Shown here piece by piece: positions 1-12,329 of a stretch of DNA of 64,000 nt; the stretch's first letter is position 1; each line of letters opens with the position of its first letter. Below the pieces are notes generated by a model. The model did no database searches. It worked only from the letters and a program-made list of their open reading frames with translations, and was not told where the DNA came from. Position numbers and translations under genes: made by a program. The stretch is from Acanthoscelides obtectus (taxonomy: Eukaryota > Arthropoda > Insecta > Coleoptera > Chrysomelidae). The stretch is taken from positions 1,340,877 through 1,404,876 of the forward strand of contig CAVLJG010000007.1 in NCBI GenBank assembly GCA_963669975.1, read 5' to 3'.

Positions 1-207
1 CATGTTGAATATTTTTCGTATCCCACTTCGTTTTAGAGGAGAAAAAACGTTTTATTGCATGTCACTGGACAAAATTGGTTTATTAATTTTTGCTAAAAAA
101 ACCACAAGTGCATTGGAAAGCAAGAAATCAAAAAAAACTCTAGGTAAGAATGTGTAATTATTCCAATAGGTACCATGACATACAGGGTCTAAACCTTATG
201 ATAGTCA

Positions 208-899
208 TTATTTAAATGGGTGATAGAGGGGGTTTGCTACTGTTGTTATTGAATCAGCCCCATAAACCATCCCTTTAAGTTCTCCCCAATACCAGAAATC
301 CATCGGATTGAGGTCAGGAGATCCTGCTGGCGATTTTCGAGGATCAGGAGCATTTAGACCGATCCAGCGATTTGGATAATGTTCATTCAAATAGTGAATG
401 ACGCCTCTAAAATGTGTGGTGGTGCTCCGTCATGAAGAAACCACAAATTCTGTCTCCGTTGTAGTGGTATGTTGTCTAATGTCTGTTCCAAAAGTTCTGG
501 TAGGTTATTGGCTAGAAAGCTAAGGTATCCTTCTCCTGATAACTTTGTGGTTAACTCGAAAGGGCCAATTGCCTGATCGTCAAGAATACCCGCCCAAATG
601 TTTATTTTAAAACGTTGTTGGAAAAGTCCTTCACGAATTGTATGAGGATGTTCTTGAGCCCACGTGCGAGTACGAGTATTATGGAAATTTAATACCCCGT
701 CTCGCGTAAAAGTACATTCGTCCGTCGCTAGAATGTTTTTAAAAAAATCCGGATTTTCAATGTTTTTGTGCAAAAACCACTGACAGAATGTTAGTCTGCG
801 AGGACAGTCTTCTGGTAACAAGGCCTGCATTTGTTGTACATGTCGGCGAACTCTTGATTCGAGAACATTGTAAATAAACACGACGACGTACGCGAACAA
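208..899 (-). pseudogene. Mariner-type (DD41D-like) transposase relic, copy 1
   Basis: A minus-strand transposase fragment in two frames. The upstream piece (899-387) holds a TDECTF motif with the first catalytic Asp and a FLHDGAPPH motif with the second. The downstream piece (390-208) holds RWIG followed by SPDLNPMDFWYWG with the third Asp. The two parts are joined by a one-base frameshift near 405, just after the second Asp motif. The helix-turn-helix N-terminus is missing or unrecognisable. These motifs are those of Tc1/mariner transposases with a DUF4817-type N-terminus, which cut and paste DNA at TA. The sequence from about 672 to 1165 recurs at 26294-26830, including non-coding DNA 5' of the gene. 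The copy is dead. Family assignment rests on motifs only. Confidence 0.8.
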
Positions 900-1214
900 A
901 ACAAAACAACACGCCCGATGCCCGATAACTAACCACTGTTACCGTTTGCGATCGATTGCCGGTTCGATAAGGGTGATGAAAGGTCGACGCGCTGTTGTCA
1001 TGTGTGTTTTAAATATTTAATCTAATGATACTTACTTACTGACTACAAATTTTTGCTTAACTTAGAAAAACTTAATGCCATTTATCTGTTATTTATCCAA
1101 TTTAAAAACGTTATAGATTAGATTATAAACATTAGTAAGATTGTGGTCGATAAAGAGTTCTAAACTATAAAGCCATTTAGACAAAAATGGCTTTTGGACT
1201 ATGGGTCATATGAA

Positions 1215-1860
1215 TTTTTTTACTTGTTTTGACCATTTCTTAAATCTTCTCTTATCTCTATGGCAGTAGCGTAAACCATCGTCTTAAGGTGTCCTCATAA
1301 ATAAAAGTCTATTGGATTTAAATCAGGGGCGCGAGGTGGCCAGTGAATTGGTCCACCTCTTGCTTCCTGACGAGCGTGTCTACACTGGTAGCGACCAGCA
1401 CGTCAGAATATGCACGTCGTCGTTCGATCTATCTCATGTTCAAACGTTTTCGCAATTACAATACTCCATTCTTTTAGTTGAGGTGGGAAGTGAAGGATGG
1501 AACTACGAAACCAGCTAATCGAATAACTGACAAATCATGTTGTGAGAAGAAACAATATTTTCCAAGTTGGGCCCATCTGACAAGTTCTTTAATTAAATCC
1601 CCGAGAAGGGACGTTCGTAGATACCCTGGACATAAATTACCCTAATTTAAGTCGTCTTTCCTCTACCCAAAGTTCTGTCCAAGTTAACACCTCGTCTCGG
1701 CACGCACAAAAAAAACTGAGGAACGTTTGCGAGGCAGTGGATACACATTTATCTTTGCCCCTAAGCCAATACGTTTGTCGAGCTGTATGTGCATTGGGTA
1801 ACACTGTCAACTGTTCTTCATTGAATACAAACACTAACAGCTTGATAGCAGTAGGCGTTC
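1215..1860 (-). pseudogene. Heavily decayed mariner-type transposase
   Basis: On the minus strand around 1345-1290 a frame reads WPPRAPDLNPIDFYL, then a stop where relatives have Trp, then GHLKTMVYA. This is the C-terminal catalytic block with the third Asp of a mariner-like transposase. Farther upstream on the same strand, 1834-1637 reads FNEEQLTVLPNAHTARQTYW and then TFLSF, which resembles the DUF4817 helix-turn-helix region at the N-terminus of the same protein type. The middle third cannot be aligned by eye. The C-terminal call is firm; the N-terminal part is inference. Confidence 0.55.
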
Positions 1861-1869
1861 AATATTTCA

Positions 1870-3680
1870 TTAAATAACAGAATAGTAGATGCAGGCATAA
1901 GTTAGCCCTTCTTAGGAATAACTTAACTATGAATCAGATGCACATATTAAACTTGTATTTTAAGTTTTTGCGCCTGTGCTTAATACAATAAATGTCATGT
2001 GCCCCGCCAGCGCTTGAACGATCGGCAGAAATAGAAATATTAGTTCTAAAGTAGAAAAGCGCATAGACGTGATGTGTAGTGTAGTTCCAGCATGTCCTTT
2101 TACGTCACAGAAAACATGATCCATCAAAACTGTCGTAAACAGCGAGGCAAATAAATCCGCAAGATGCAGCGACCGCACAAAAGCCTCAGATTTATCTATC
2201 CGATAAAAGCATCTACTTTTCACCCAACTGCGCGAAAAATTCGGCTGTCGCCAGCTGCAGAATTTTCCATCTTTACCCTTAAAAGCTCCCTTTAGACTAG
2301 GAATACATCGCGGCACCCTTTTCACTGCGTTTAACGTTAACTGTGTAGTGAAGCTTATTTTCCTAACTGAGCGCAGTATAGCTGCTACTCGCTCTTGCAC
2401 ACATAAAGTGGCTAATAATGACCGTTCTTCCAGCCCACTATATATTGTATTTGACCCTACCTGTCAAACTTGTACGTTGCTAATCTGTCGGTAAAAAACA
2501 TAGCAAAACTAACAATGTCACAATACGCAGTTAGTCAGTACTGCATGAAACTGTCCAAGATTGCAAGCATTGATGACCTCCAGGTCTCTAGTCAGAAAGG
2601 AAGCATTTTTCCAGCTCGTGGGTGTCTGAAATTTAGTTTACTCATTGGCTGCAACACCTACGACGGAATCATGGAGGTGCAGATCAAAATTCTTCCGATA
2701 CTTATTTGCCTTGCCCCTTATGTTGTTAAGCTTACCACCTCGGGTGTAGCCTCAGCTTTACGAAAAAGCACGCTCTTTAAGTCAACGTTCTTCTAATGCC
2801 GTCAACACCTTGGATGATTTGCATAGACAAACTTCGTCTAGTGCTTTCCGCGCCGTCACTTTGCTATTACGGACGGACGATGGAAATATTCAAATCATCA
2901 GTGGCGGCTGTGCTTTCATTGCGGTAATCCTCATTCAGTTCCGTGATTAAATGGCGGCCATTTTGGAAGTATGTCGACGGTATTTACGATAATTACTCCA
3001 CAAAGTAAATCTTGCTACTCATCCTTTCTTTCTTACACATCTGCTCAGAGATAAACACTAGTTGGATTTCTGCAACCAACAATGCATGCTTGAGCGTGTC
3101 GTGTCATTGACATTTGGTCGGTTTTTTGACGTTTTTACATAATACCGCTTCCAGGACTTTTTGTGTTACTTATTTTTTCATGTTAAGAGCTGGATTCTGG
3201 AGTTTTTGTCTACAAAGAGAAATGTATAAATAAATGAAGCACTATGATAAGCATTTCATCTTGATATTTATTAATAAAAATAAAATGATTTTAATTCATT
3301 ATTGAATGATAGCCACGTTAACCGAGAAAGCTGTTAGCGAAGCTCAAATATATTACTTGCTGTTTACCTCACTAGACGTACAAACACCAAGTGGAAGTTA
3401 TCTCTAGCCTATACTGTGAAAATCAATCGACGCAGACCTCCAGAGAGGCTCACCTAACACTTATCATGCATGGATGGTATATATAAATATCAATTAAGGT
3501 CAATGTTAGCATTTACGTATGCCGTATATGTGATTACCCCAGCTATGTCCAACTAGTTATACTTTAATCGATTTAGACTAAATCTAAACTAATCGATTAT
3601 CGTCTGGGGTAGTCTGGAGTAGTACACGAGTCCATCTTGTGTGAAAATAACCTCGAATTACGTCACTCCCGTGGACATGT
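1870..3680. other. Unassigned stretch
   Basis: Two modest open frames (minus 2400-1960, 146 codons; plus 2470-2796, 108 codons) show no motif I recognise and no neighbouring splice or homology support. An imperfect palindrome built on TAATCGATT arms lies at 3565-3599. Otherwise nothing identifiable. Confidence 0.4.
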
Positions 3681-3754
3681 TTGCCCCCGCGCCCGCGGCC
3701 AGTAATTGTGGCGGTTTACGGTCTCAGCGGCATTGGCGGTGGCACCGCGTACAG

Positions 3755-6700
3755 TGACACCCCTCCGCTCTTCACCCTATCTGCCACTCCTCTTTGTAGT
3801 CAGAGAGGTCGCGACCATTTTCATCAAACTTCAAGAAACCTGGTTCCTGATAATTTTATTAATTCACGCATTTTAACTGATTATAACATTAGAAGTGGGA
3901 TAGAAATCACCCCTCCGCTCTTCACCCTATCTGCCACTCCTCTTTGTAGCCAGATAGGTCGCGACCGTTTACAACAAACTTCAAGAAGGCTGATTCCTGA
4001 TAATTTTATTAATTCACGCATTTTAAATGTTTGACGTAAAATGTGGACTCACCTACTTGCCTTCAAAAAAGCTGGTTTGTATCAACTCACGCATTTTAAG
4101 TATTTATAACATCAGAAGTGGGATAGAACTCACCCATCCGCACTTCACCCTATCTGCCACGACCATTTTCAACATATTTCAAGGAAGTTGGTTCCTGATA
4201 TTTTTACTAAATCGCGCATTTTAACTGTTTATGAAGTCAGAAGTGGGATATAACTCACCTCCCTGCCACTCCTTTTTGTAGAGGTCGCGACCACTTTCAT
4301 CAAACTTCAATGAAGCTGGTTCCGATCATTTCACTAATTCACGCATTTTAACTGCTTATAATATGAGGAGTGGTATAGAACTCACGCCTTCGCCCTTCAC
4401 CGTGTCTGCCACTCCTCCTTGTAGTCAGAGAAGTCGAGACCATTTTCAACAAACTTGTTGTAAACTGGGTCCTGATAATTTTACTAATATACGCAATTTA
4501 ACTGTTTATAACATCAGAAGTGGGATAGAATCACCCATCCGCCCTTCACCCTATCTGCTACTCCTCTTTGTAGCCAGATAGGTCGCGACGGTTTTCAAAA
4601 AACTTTTAGAAGGCTGATTCCTGATAATTTTACTAATTCATGCATTTTAACTGTTTATAACGTAAAATATGGACTCACCTACCTGCCTTCAAAAAAGCTG
4701 GTTTCTGATAATTGTGTCAATTCACGCATTTTAAGTATTTATAACATCAGAAGTGGGATAGAACTCACCCATCCGCACTTCACTCTATCTGCAACGTCCA
4801 TTTTCAACATATTTCAAGGACGTTGGTTCCTGATATTTTTACTAAATCGCGCATTTAACTGTTTATAAAGTCAGAAGTGGGATATAACTCACCTCCCTGC
4901 CACTCCTTTTTGTATTCAGAGAGGTCGCGACCACTTTCATCAAACTTCAATGAAGCTGGTTCCGATCATTTCACTAATTCACGCATTTTAACTGCTTATA
5001 ATATCAGGGGTGGTATAGAACTCACGCCTCCGCCCTTCACCGTGTCTGCCACTCCTCCTTGTAGTCAGAGAAGTCGAGACCATTTTCAACAAACTTGTTG
5101 TAAACTGGGTCCTGATAATTTTACTAATTTACGCAATTTAACTGTTTAAAACATCAGAAGTGGGACAGAATCACCCCTCCGTCCCTTCACCCTATCTGCT
5201 ACTCCTCTTTGTAGCCAGGTAGGTCGCGACCGTATACAACAAACTTCAAGAAGGCTGATTCCTGATAATTTTACTAATTCACGCATTTTAACTGTTTATA
5301 ACGTGAAATGTGGACTCAACTACCTGCCTTCAAAGAGCTGGTTTCTGATAATTGTATCAATTCACGCATCTTAAGTGTTTATAACATCAGAAGTGGGATA
5401 GAACTCAGCCCTCCACCCTTCATCCTATCTGCCACGACCATTTTCAACAAATTTCAAGGAAGTTGGTTCCTGATATTTTTACTAAATCGCACATTTCAAC
5501 TGTTTATGAATTCAGAAGTGGGATATAACTCACCTCCCTGCCACTCCTTTTTGTATTCAGAGAGGTCTCGACCACTTTCATCAAACTTCAATGAAGCTGG
5601 TTCCGATCATTTCACTAATTCACGCATTTTAACTGCTTATAATATCAGGGGTGGTATAGAACTCACGCCTCCGCCCTTCACCATGTCTGCCACTCCCCCT
5701 TGTAGTCAGAGAAGTCGAGACCATTTTCAACAAACTTGTTGTAAACTGGGTCCTGATAATTTTACTAATTTACGCAATTTAACTGTTTAAAACATCAGAA
5801 GTGGGATAGAATCACCCCTCCGCCCTTTACCCTATCTGCCACTCCTCTTTGTAGCGAGATAGGTCGCGACCGTTTACAACAAACTTCAAGAAGGCTGATT
5901 CCTGATAATTTTACTAATTCATGCATTTTAACTATTTAAAACATCAGAAGCGGGATAGAATCACACCTCCGCTCTTCACCCTAGCTGCCACTCCTCTTTG
6001 TAGCGAGATAGGTCGCGACAGTTTACAACAAACTTCAAGAAGGCTGATTCCTGATAATTTTACTAATTCATGCATTTTAACTGTTTATAACGTAAAATGT
6101 GGACTCACCTACCTGCCTTCAAAAAGCTGGTTTCTGTTAATTGTATCAGTTCACGCATTTTAAGTGTTTATAACATCACAAGTGGTATAGAACTCACCGC
6201 TCCGCACTTCACGCTATCCTGCCACGACCATTTTCAACATATTTCAAGGAAGTTGTTTTCTAATATTTTTACTAAATCGCGCATTTTAACTGTTTATAAA
6301 GTCAGAAGTGGGATATAACTCACCTCTCTGCCACTCCTTTTTGCATTCAGAGAGGTCGCGACCATTTTCAACAAACTTCAAGGAAGATGGTTCAGATCAT
6401 TCTACTAATTCACGTATTTTAACTGTTTATATTATCAGAAGTGGTATGAAACTCACCCCTCCGCCCTCCAACGTGTCTGCCACTCCTCCTTGTAGTCAGA
6501 GAAGTCGCGACCATTTTGAACAAACTTGTTGTAAACTGGTTCTTGATAATTTTACTAATTCACGCAATTTAACTGTTTAAAACATCAGAAGTGGGATAGA
6601 ATCATCCCTCCGCTCTTCACCCTATCTGCCACTCCTCTTTGTAGCGAGATAGGTCGCGACCGTTTACAACAAACTTCAAGAAAGCTGATTCCTGATAATT

Positions 6701-7868
6701 TTACTAATTCACGCATTTTAACTGTTTATAACGTAAAATGTGGACTCACCTACCTGCCTTCAAAAAAGCTGGTTTCTGATAAATGTATCAATTCACGCAT
6801 TTTAAGTGTTTATAACATCCGAAGTGGGATAGAACTCACCCATCCGCACTTCACCCTATCTGCCACGACCATTTTCAACATATTTCAAGGATGTTGGTTC
6901 CTAATAATTTTACTAATTCGCGCATTTTAACTGTTTATGAAGTCAGAAGTGGGATATAACTCACATCTCTACCACTCCTTTTTGTATTCAGAGAGGCCGC
7001 GACCATTTCCAACAAACTTGTTGTAAACTGGTTCTTGATAATTTTACTAATTTACGCAATTTAACTGTATAAACATCAGAAGTGGGATAGAATCACCCCT
7101 CCGCCCTTTACCCTATCTGCCACTCCTCTTTGTAGTCAGATAGGTCGCGACCATTTTCAACAAACTTCTAGAAGGCTGATTCCTGATAATTTTACTAATT
7201 CATGCATTTTAACTGTTTATAACGTAAAATGTGGCCTCACCTACCTGCCTTCAAAAAAGCTGGTTTATGATAATTGTATCATTTCACGCATTTTAAGTGT
7301 TTATGACATCAGAAGTGGGATAGAACTCAGTCCTCCGCTCATCACTCTATTTGCAACGTTCATTTTCAACATATTTCAAGGAAGTTGGTTCCTGATATTT
7401 TTACTAAATCGCGCATTTCAACTGTTTATGAAGTCAGAAGTGGGATATAACTCATCTCCCTGCCACTCCTTTTTGTATTCAGACAGGTCGCGACCACTTT
7501 CATCAAACTTCAATGAAGCTGGTTCCGATCATTTCACTAATTCACGCATTTTAACTGTGGTGGTATAGAACTCACGCCTCCGCCCTTCACCGTGTCTGCC
7601 ACTCCTCCTTGTAGTCAGAGAAGTCGAGACCATTTTCAACAAACTTGTTGTAAACTGGGTCCTGATAATTTTACTAATTTACGCAATTTAACTGTTTAAA
7701 ACATCAGAAGTGGGATAGAATCACCCCTCCGCCCTTTACCCTATCTGCCACTCCTCTTTGCAGTCAGAGGGGTCGCGACCATTTTCAACAAACTTCAAGA
7801 AAGCTGGTTCCTGATAATTGTGTTAGCTCACGCATTTTAAGTGTTTGTAGCATCAGAAGTGGGATAGG
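3755..7868. repeat. Satellite array with ~640-bp higher-order repeat
   Basis: The array consists of related monomers that each end in a variant of CATCAGAAGTGGGATAGAA. Distances between successive copies of that anchor repeat the series about 233, 124, 133 and 150 bp; the 233-bp step is a 150-bp unit plus an 83-bp truncated unit containing GTGGACTCACCTACCTGCC. The superunit is therefore about 640 bp of five monomers and recurs roughly six times. The GTGGACTCACC marker lies near 4033, 4660, 5300, 6090, 6730 and 7222: the 790-bp step carries one extra 150-bp monomer and the 492-bp step has lost about one. Open frames across the array simply follow the monomer sequence and are not evidence of a gene. 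Confidence 0.93.
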
Positions 7869-8560
7869 AGATTCAGAGGTGAGGGTTAAGCCACGTGGCA
7901 GGAATGAAGACCAAAATCAGTACTGGCAGGTGGGCTCTCTGTAGTATGGTTTGGTATCTGTATATTAGAATTATAACGAATCGATATTCATACCAATTCT
8001 GCAACATTAGATATCCCCTGTTTTCCACCTGTTAGTTGCTGAAGTAGGCAGTGGAATGATTGCTCTACTCTGTATTGTACACAACGCCCTCTTACCGGAA
8101 GAAGCCTGAATAAAGTTAGATTACATCAAGTTAATGGGCGTTTGATAGATGGTCAGAAGACCCTGCTGCAACTTTAATCAGCACACAACCCTCTTCCTTT
8201 TAAGGAATTTGTACATATCATGGCGTCTATGAATCGAGTAACTTCAAAACCAGCTTTCTCGAAATGAATTGTTGAAAATAGCAGTCAGCTCTATAACTAT
8301 TCCTACCCCTATCACCACACCCCTATGCTGTCCCCCGTTAACGATTACCGACAAAACCGTATCGATTAGATACCCACCGGTCTATGTATACAAGACGTAG
8401 GCTGTATGTTATCCCTCGAGGTGAAATATGAGAGAAACAGCGTCACACGGTCAAAAACAGTGTATCACTTTCACTATATGGAAATGCGGCTATCAATGTG
8501 AGTTGTTTTTGTGTTCGGTACAATTCAACCTTACAGTAGGGGTTTTAGAGAATAGTACTT
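7869..8560. other. Unassigned stretch after the satellite
   Basis: The array ends at CATCAGAAGTGGGATAGG and unique-looking AT-rich DNA follows. I see no coding motif, RNA gene or terminal repeat before the transposase fragment that starts near 8575. Confidence 0.4.
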
Positions 8561-8574
8561 AGTTAGGGATTGTA

Positions 8575-9230
8575 TAATCTGATAAGAGAAATTCGTCAAC
8601 CCGTACCTTCGGAGTAGTGTGCCCGGCGTTAATCCAGGTTTCGTCCAGGTAATAGATCTTCCTGTGCTCATCCCTGAATGATTTAATTTTGGTCAGGTAT
8701 TCCCTACTCCACAGAACAATTTCTTCTATATCCATAAGTAAGCTGTAACGACCTCGTGTCTTCCATTCGAAATTAAGATGCTTCAAAAGTTTATGAATAG
8801 TCGAACGTTTGAAATTTGGTAACATAGCATCCTCGTTAACCTCCCGCAGTACTTTATCAACTGTCGGTATTTCGTTTCTGAAGAAGAACTCGTTCCTCCG
8901 AATCGCATGCTTGTCAGCGTCATCGAACGATCTTATGATACTTTTGCGATTTTTACCCGTCATTGGCTTGGAAAAGGCATGCTTTTTCTTATGTTCGTTC
9001 AAAACTTTGTACACTGTCGCTTGGCATACCCCAATTTTATCTGTCACTTTCAGAGCTATTTTCGGGTTAGTTGTTTGTCTTCCTTCCGCTCTATCTTGAA
9101 TGTATTCAATATGACATCTTTCATGTCTACGCTAAGACGTCTTTTTTTGATCGCTTTCTAGGACGGCTAAGGGAGTAGCCTACAGCCTCGTCAGCAGTAT
9201 CTGTACTGGACCTGTTCAGGATTGGTACAA
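8575..9230 (-). pseudogene. Sailor-like (long-spacing DDE) transposase, N-terminal half (S1)
   Basis: The minus-strand frame 9047-8559 encodes a helix-turn-helix region (VCQATVYKVLNEHKKK), then EFFFRNEIPTVDKVLREVN, then YYLDETWINAGHT with the first catalytic Asp, and becomes unrelated sequence just after KVRVDE. The upstream 9230-9048 continues the N-terminus in other frames (SSTDTADEAVG, then KRRLSVDMKDVILNTFKI), so there are at least two frameshifts. It closely matches the element at 13445-16253. The second Asp and the Glu are absent, so the copy cannot be active. Its 5' flank continues at 11351 on the other side of an inserted LINE. Confidence 0.85.
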
Positions 9231-9285
9231 AACAACAAATAATAACAAACAGAAACTTAACAAATTACTCTAATACACTTAACAA

Positions 9286-11350
9286 CGGAATGGAGGAATA
9301 CATCCCTCACACAGTGAAAGTTCCTAAACCAGGGTCCAACGGCTGGTTCAACAAATCGTGTGACACTGCTCGCCAGCAGAAGATCAAGGCCCACAGAACC
9401 TACTTACAAAACCCCACTGTAGAGAACAGACAAGCCGACGTCGAGTCCAGAAACAAATATAACGAAGCGGTTCGCAATGCCAAAAACCAGCATGATATAA
9501 AAGTTAGGCACAGGGTCATGTCGCAGCGCAATGGCAGTCGGTCTTTCTGGATGCTGGCCAAGCAGATTGAAAAGAACTTCTGACACAGTAGCCTTCCACC
9601 GCTTACGTGTCAGGATGGAACTATTGTATTCGACTCAAAGGCCAAGGCGGAAGTGCTAGCCAAGATCTTTGCTGCCAACTCCACCATGGACGTCCCCACC
9701 AACGCCCAAGTGCCGTCAATTCAAAGGGTTCCCCACACTATGCGGGAGGTAACATTCAGGCATAAGACCGTAAGACGAGTGCTCTTGTCGCTCGACATCA
9801 ACAAAGCTTCTGGTCCGGACTTGATTCCTGCCATTGTACTGAAGAGATGTGCAGCGGAGCTTGCTCCAGTTCTTTCGCGTCTCTTCCAGATATCTTATGA
9901 ATGCGGCAACTTCCCAGAAAACTGGAAATTTGCTCATGTACAGCCCATCCCAAAAAAAGGATCTAAAACCGACCCTTACAACTACAGGCCTATAGCTCTG
10001 CTTTCTGTTATAAGTAAAGTGATGGAGAGGTGCATAAATCGCGAGCTTCTGGACTACCTCGAACGTCACAGCTTGATTAGCGACAGGCAGTACGGTTTCC
10101 GGCACCAACGATCCACAGGGGACCTCCTAGCTTACGTCACGCAACTGTGGAGTAAACTCATCCAGTCTCATGGTGAGGCTCATGTCGTTGCTCTTGACAT
10201 CACGAAAGCGTTCGATCAGCTGTGGCACGCTGCCCTCTTAAGCAAACTTCCATCCTACGGCCTCCCAGAAAAGCTTTGCAGATGGGTGACTGACTTTATC
10301 TCTGGCCGCAAGATATCCGTCGTAATTGACGGATTCTCCTCTTCATCCCACAACGTCAACGCGGGTGTTCCCCAGGGATCGGTCTTGGCTCCGACACTGT
10401 TTCTCTTACATATCAACGACCTCCTTTCCTGCACGATCAACCCAATCCACAGCTTCGCTGATGACAGCACTCTACATGCAGGAATTCAGAGTGACAAGCC
10501 GATCTCTGCCGCTGAGCTGGAAAAAGAAGACTAGCGACGACTTCTTCTCTGACAAGAGACCTGGAGGCTATCACTGCTTGGGGACGCAACAATCTTGTAC
10601 AGTTCAATGCTTCCAAAACACAGTACTGTACTTTGACGAACAAAAGCGTCCTAGCGCTCATACAGTTTCGATGGACGGTCGAGTTCTACCAAGGAGCCAT
10701 TCATTTCGGCTGGTCGGAGTCCAGATTACCGAGGACCTGATCTGGCACGAACACATCTCTTCAATAGCTGCAGCTGCTGGGAAAAGCTAGGCTATTTGTT
10801 TAGGGCTAAGAAGTACTTTTCTCCGCATGACCTTCTCACTCTATACAAGGCCCAGATAAGGCCTAGCCTCGAGTCTTGCTCACACATTTGGGGTGCTGCC
10901 GCCCCGACTACATTGTCCATGCTCGATGCTGTCCAGAGGAGGGCGGTCCGACTGATCGATGACTCTTCTCTAACAGACAGTCTCGGGACTCTTTCGCACC
11001 GGCGGGCCGTCGGCGATCTAGCTCTTTTCTATCGCTACACCAACGGGCTTTGCTCCTCAGAGCTCTCTTCCATGATGCCGCCGCGCGATGTGCCTGCCAG
11101 ACAGACCCGCCTGACTTCGGCGTCCCATCCTAACCGTGTCAAACTTCGTACATCCAGAACTGGCCGATACGTTGTCCCGAGGGTGTCTAGATTGTGGAAC
11201 AATCTACGGGAGGAAGCTTTTCCCAGTTTCTACTAACCTTAGGCAGTTCAAAAATCGTATTAACAAAATTTCTTTGGGATCATCATAGCAGCCGCGGTGT
11301 TCCGGCATTTAGGCTTCTGCCTGTGCGGCTGTTTCGATATAAAAAAAAAA
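9286..11350 (+). mobile_element. 5'-truncated LINE, copy 1
   Basis: Near-identical to 58384-60450. It lacks the endonuclease region and ends in a run of ten A's after TGTTTCGATAT. It splits the 5' region of the Sailor-like copy S1: DNA matching the 5' flank of the 13445-16253 element lies on both sides. AACAAC occurs immediately before the LINE and again after the A tail, a possible short target duplication. Truncation at the 5' end with an A tail fits target-primed reverse transcription. Confidence 0.88.
9290..11236 (+). pseudogene. LINE reverse transcriptase, broken
   Basis: The frame carries the region before the RT domain, then reverse transcriptase with ALDITKAFDQLWH (motif A), GVPQGSVLAPTLF (motif B) and SFADDSTLHAG (catalytic FADD), followed by the thumb and C-terminal region. 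Compared with the copy at 57271-60454 it has a C-to-G change creating a TGA near 9581. Single A's are missing from runs near 10521, 10642 and 10782. A nine-base deletion lies near 11170 and an extra T near 11227. It makes no full-length protein. The protein would reverse-transcribe its own RNA at a nicked chromosomal site. Confidence 0.88.
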
Positions 11351-11600
11351 CAACAACAGCAACAACCAATCAAGGTGAATACGAAAACACGAGCACGCAG
11401 TGATACACGCGACGGTCGGTGGCCTGAATGCAATTCTGCCTGCCCTGCCCCTTCTCCGCGCATTATTCCGCCAGGCGACCGCTTGAAATTTAATGGCAAA
11501 TTGACCAATAAGAGGCGCTGTCCCCACCTGTTACCGAGAGATCACGCGCTAACTGTTATTATTTACATCTCATCTTGAATTTGGATTCAGTTTAGTGATC
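11351..11600 (-). mobile_element. 5' flank of Sailor-like copy S1, displaced by the LINE
   Basis: The stretch containing AATTTAATGGCAAATTGACC and neighbouring blocks (GAATGCAATTCTGCCTGCC) matches the region 5' of the transposase in the 13445-16253 element (about 16085-16165). It is the continuation of S1 beyond the LINE. A clear terminal inverted repeat is not recognisable here. Confidence 0.65.
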
Positions 11601-12329
11601 CATGATTAAAAATAGTCAGTTTTAAAAATTTATTCGTTAGGTAGCAAGTTCAAATGACGTCACATTCGAAACGTTTCGCGTTTTGAAGAAGGAGAATACC
11701 GACGCGTAGCAAAAAAGATAAGCTCGTTGCAGCGGAAAGAAACAAACGACGTGACGACCGTCGGCCGCTGACGTCACGGCGTCGTCGCCATAGCAACGGG
11801 TAGGATGATGTCGGACGCCGCGCCGCGTAACATGAGCCGACATTAGGTGCTTCTGAACGGCCTCAAAATTGAGTTGATCGCCTTGTTGAAGTAATAACGA
11901 GACCTGTTCGCCTTGCAGCAACTTATGAACTTTTATCTTTTTCTTCAAGACGGAATCGTCGGGGAGAGAGTTTTACGTTTGCAGATAATGAAAAACTCCG
12001 CGTTCCCGGAATGATTGTATTAGCAATTCGGAGGAAATGAAGGGAAAAGTTTCGTCTTTTATGAGGGAAATATCATAACCGTGAAGGGAATTTAGTATTC
12101 GCTATTTCTGGGGATTACAGTATACAGAGTCGACCAAGACGGGGATGGAATAGCGTCAACAAGCTAAATAATGCGCGTCTGAGTGTTTTTTGTAAAGCTG
12201 ATAGGAACGGCAATCGATCAGCAGTTTTAGCTTTAGTGGCAGCAGAGCTACTTGCAAAAATGTTAAAAAAGCACCTATTTATGATGTCAAATAACTAGTT
12301 ACGTAATTTCTATATAGGGCAATTCTTTT
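11601..12329. other. Unassigned stretch
   Basis: AT-rich DNA with a small minus-strand open frame (11948-11637) that has no recognisable motif. No repeat end, RNA gene or splice-supported exon is evident. Confidence 0.35.

Noticed and set aside
1312..1518. Plus-strand ORF starting MDLNQGREVASELVH
   Set aside because: It is the antisense shadow of a minus-strand transposase motif (WPPRAPDLNPIDFYL).
1960..2400. 146-codon minus-strand frame as a host gene
   Set aside because: It has no recognisable domain, no homologous copy in the window and no splice context; a frame of this size is expected by chance in 64 kb.
3565..3599. TAATCGATT palindrome as a protein-binding site or transposon end
   Set aside because: The arms are only about 11 bp and imperfect, no target duplication is visible and no partner exists elsewhere in the window.
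3681..6580. Plus-strand open frames of 65-160 codons with recurring SATPPCSQRSRDHFQQT-like peptides
   Set aside because: They are translations of the tandem array. Several monomers have lengths divisible by three, so frames stay open by repetition; stops and frame changes differ between units and no start or splice pattern is conserved.
11637..11948. 103-codon minus-strand frame
   Set aside because: It has low-complexity, unrecognisable sequence and lies in DNA with no other sign of coding.
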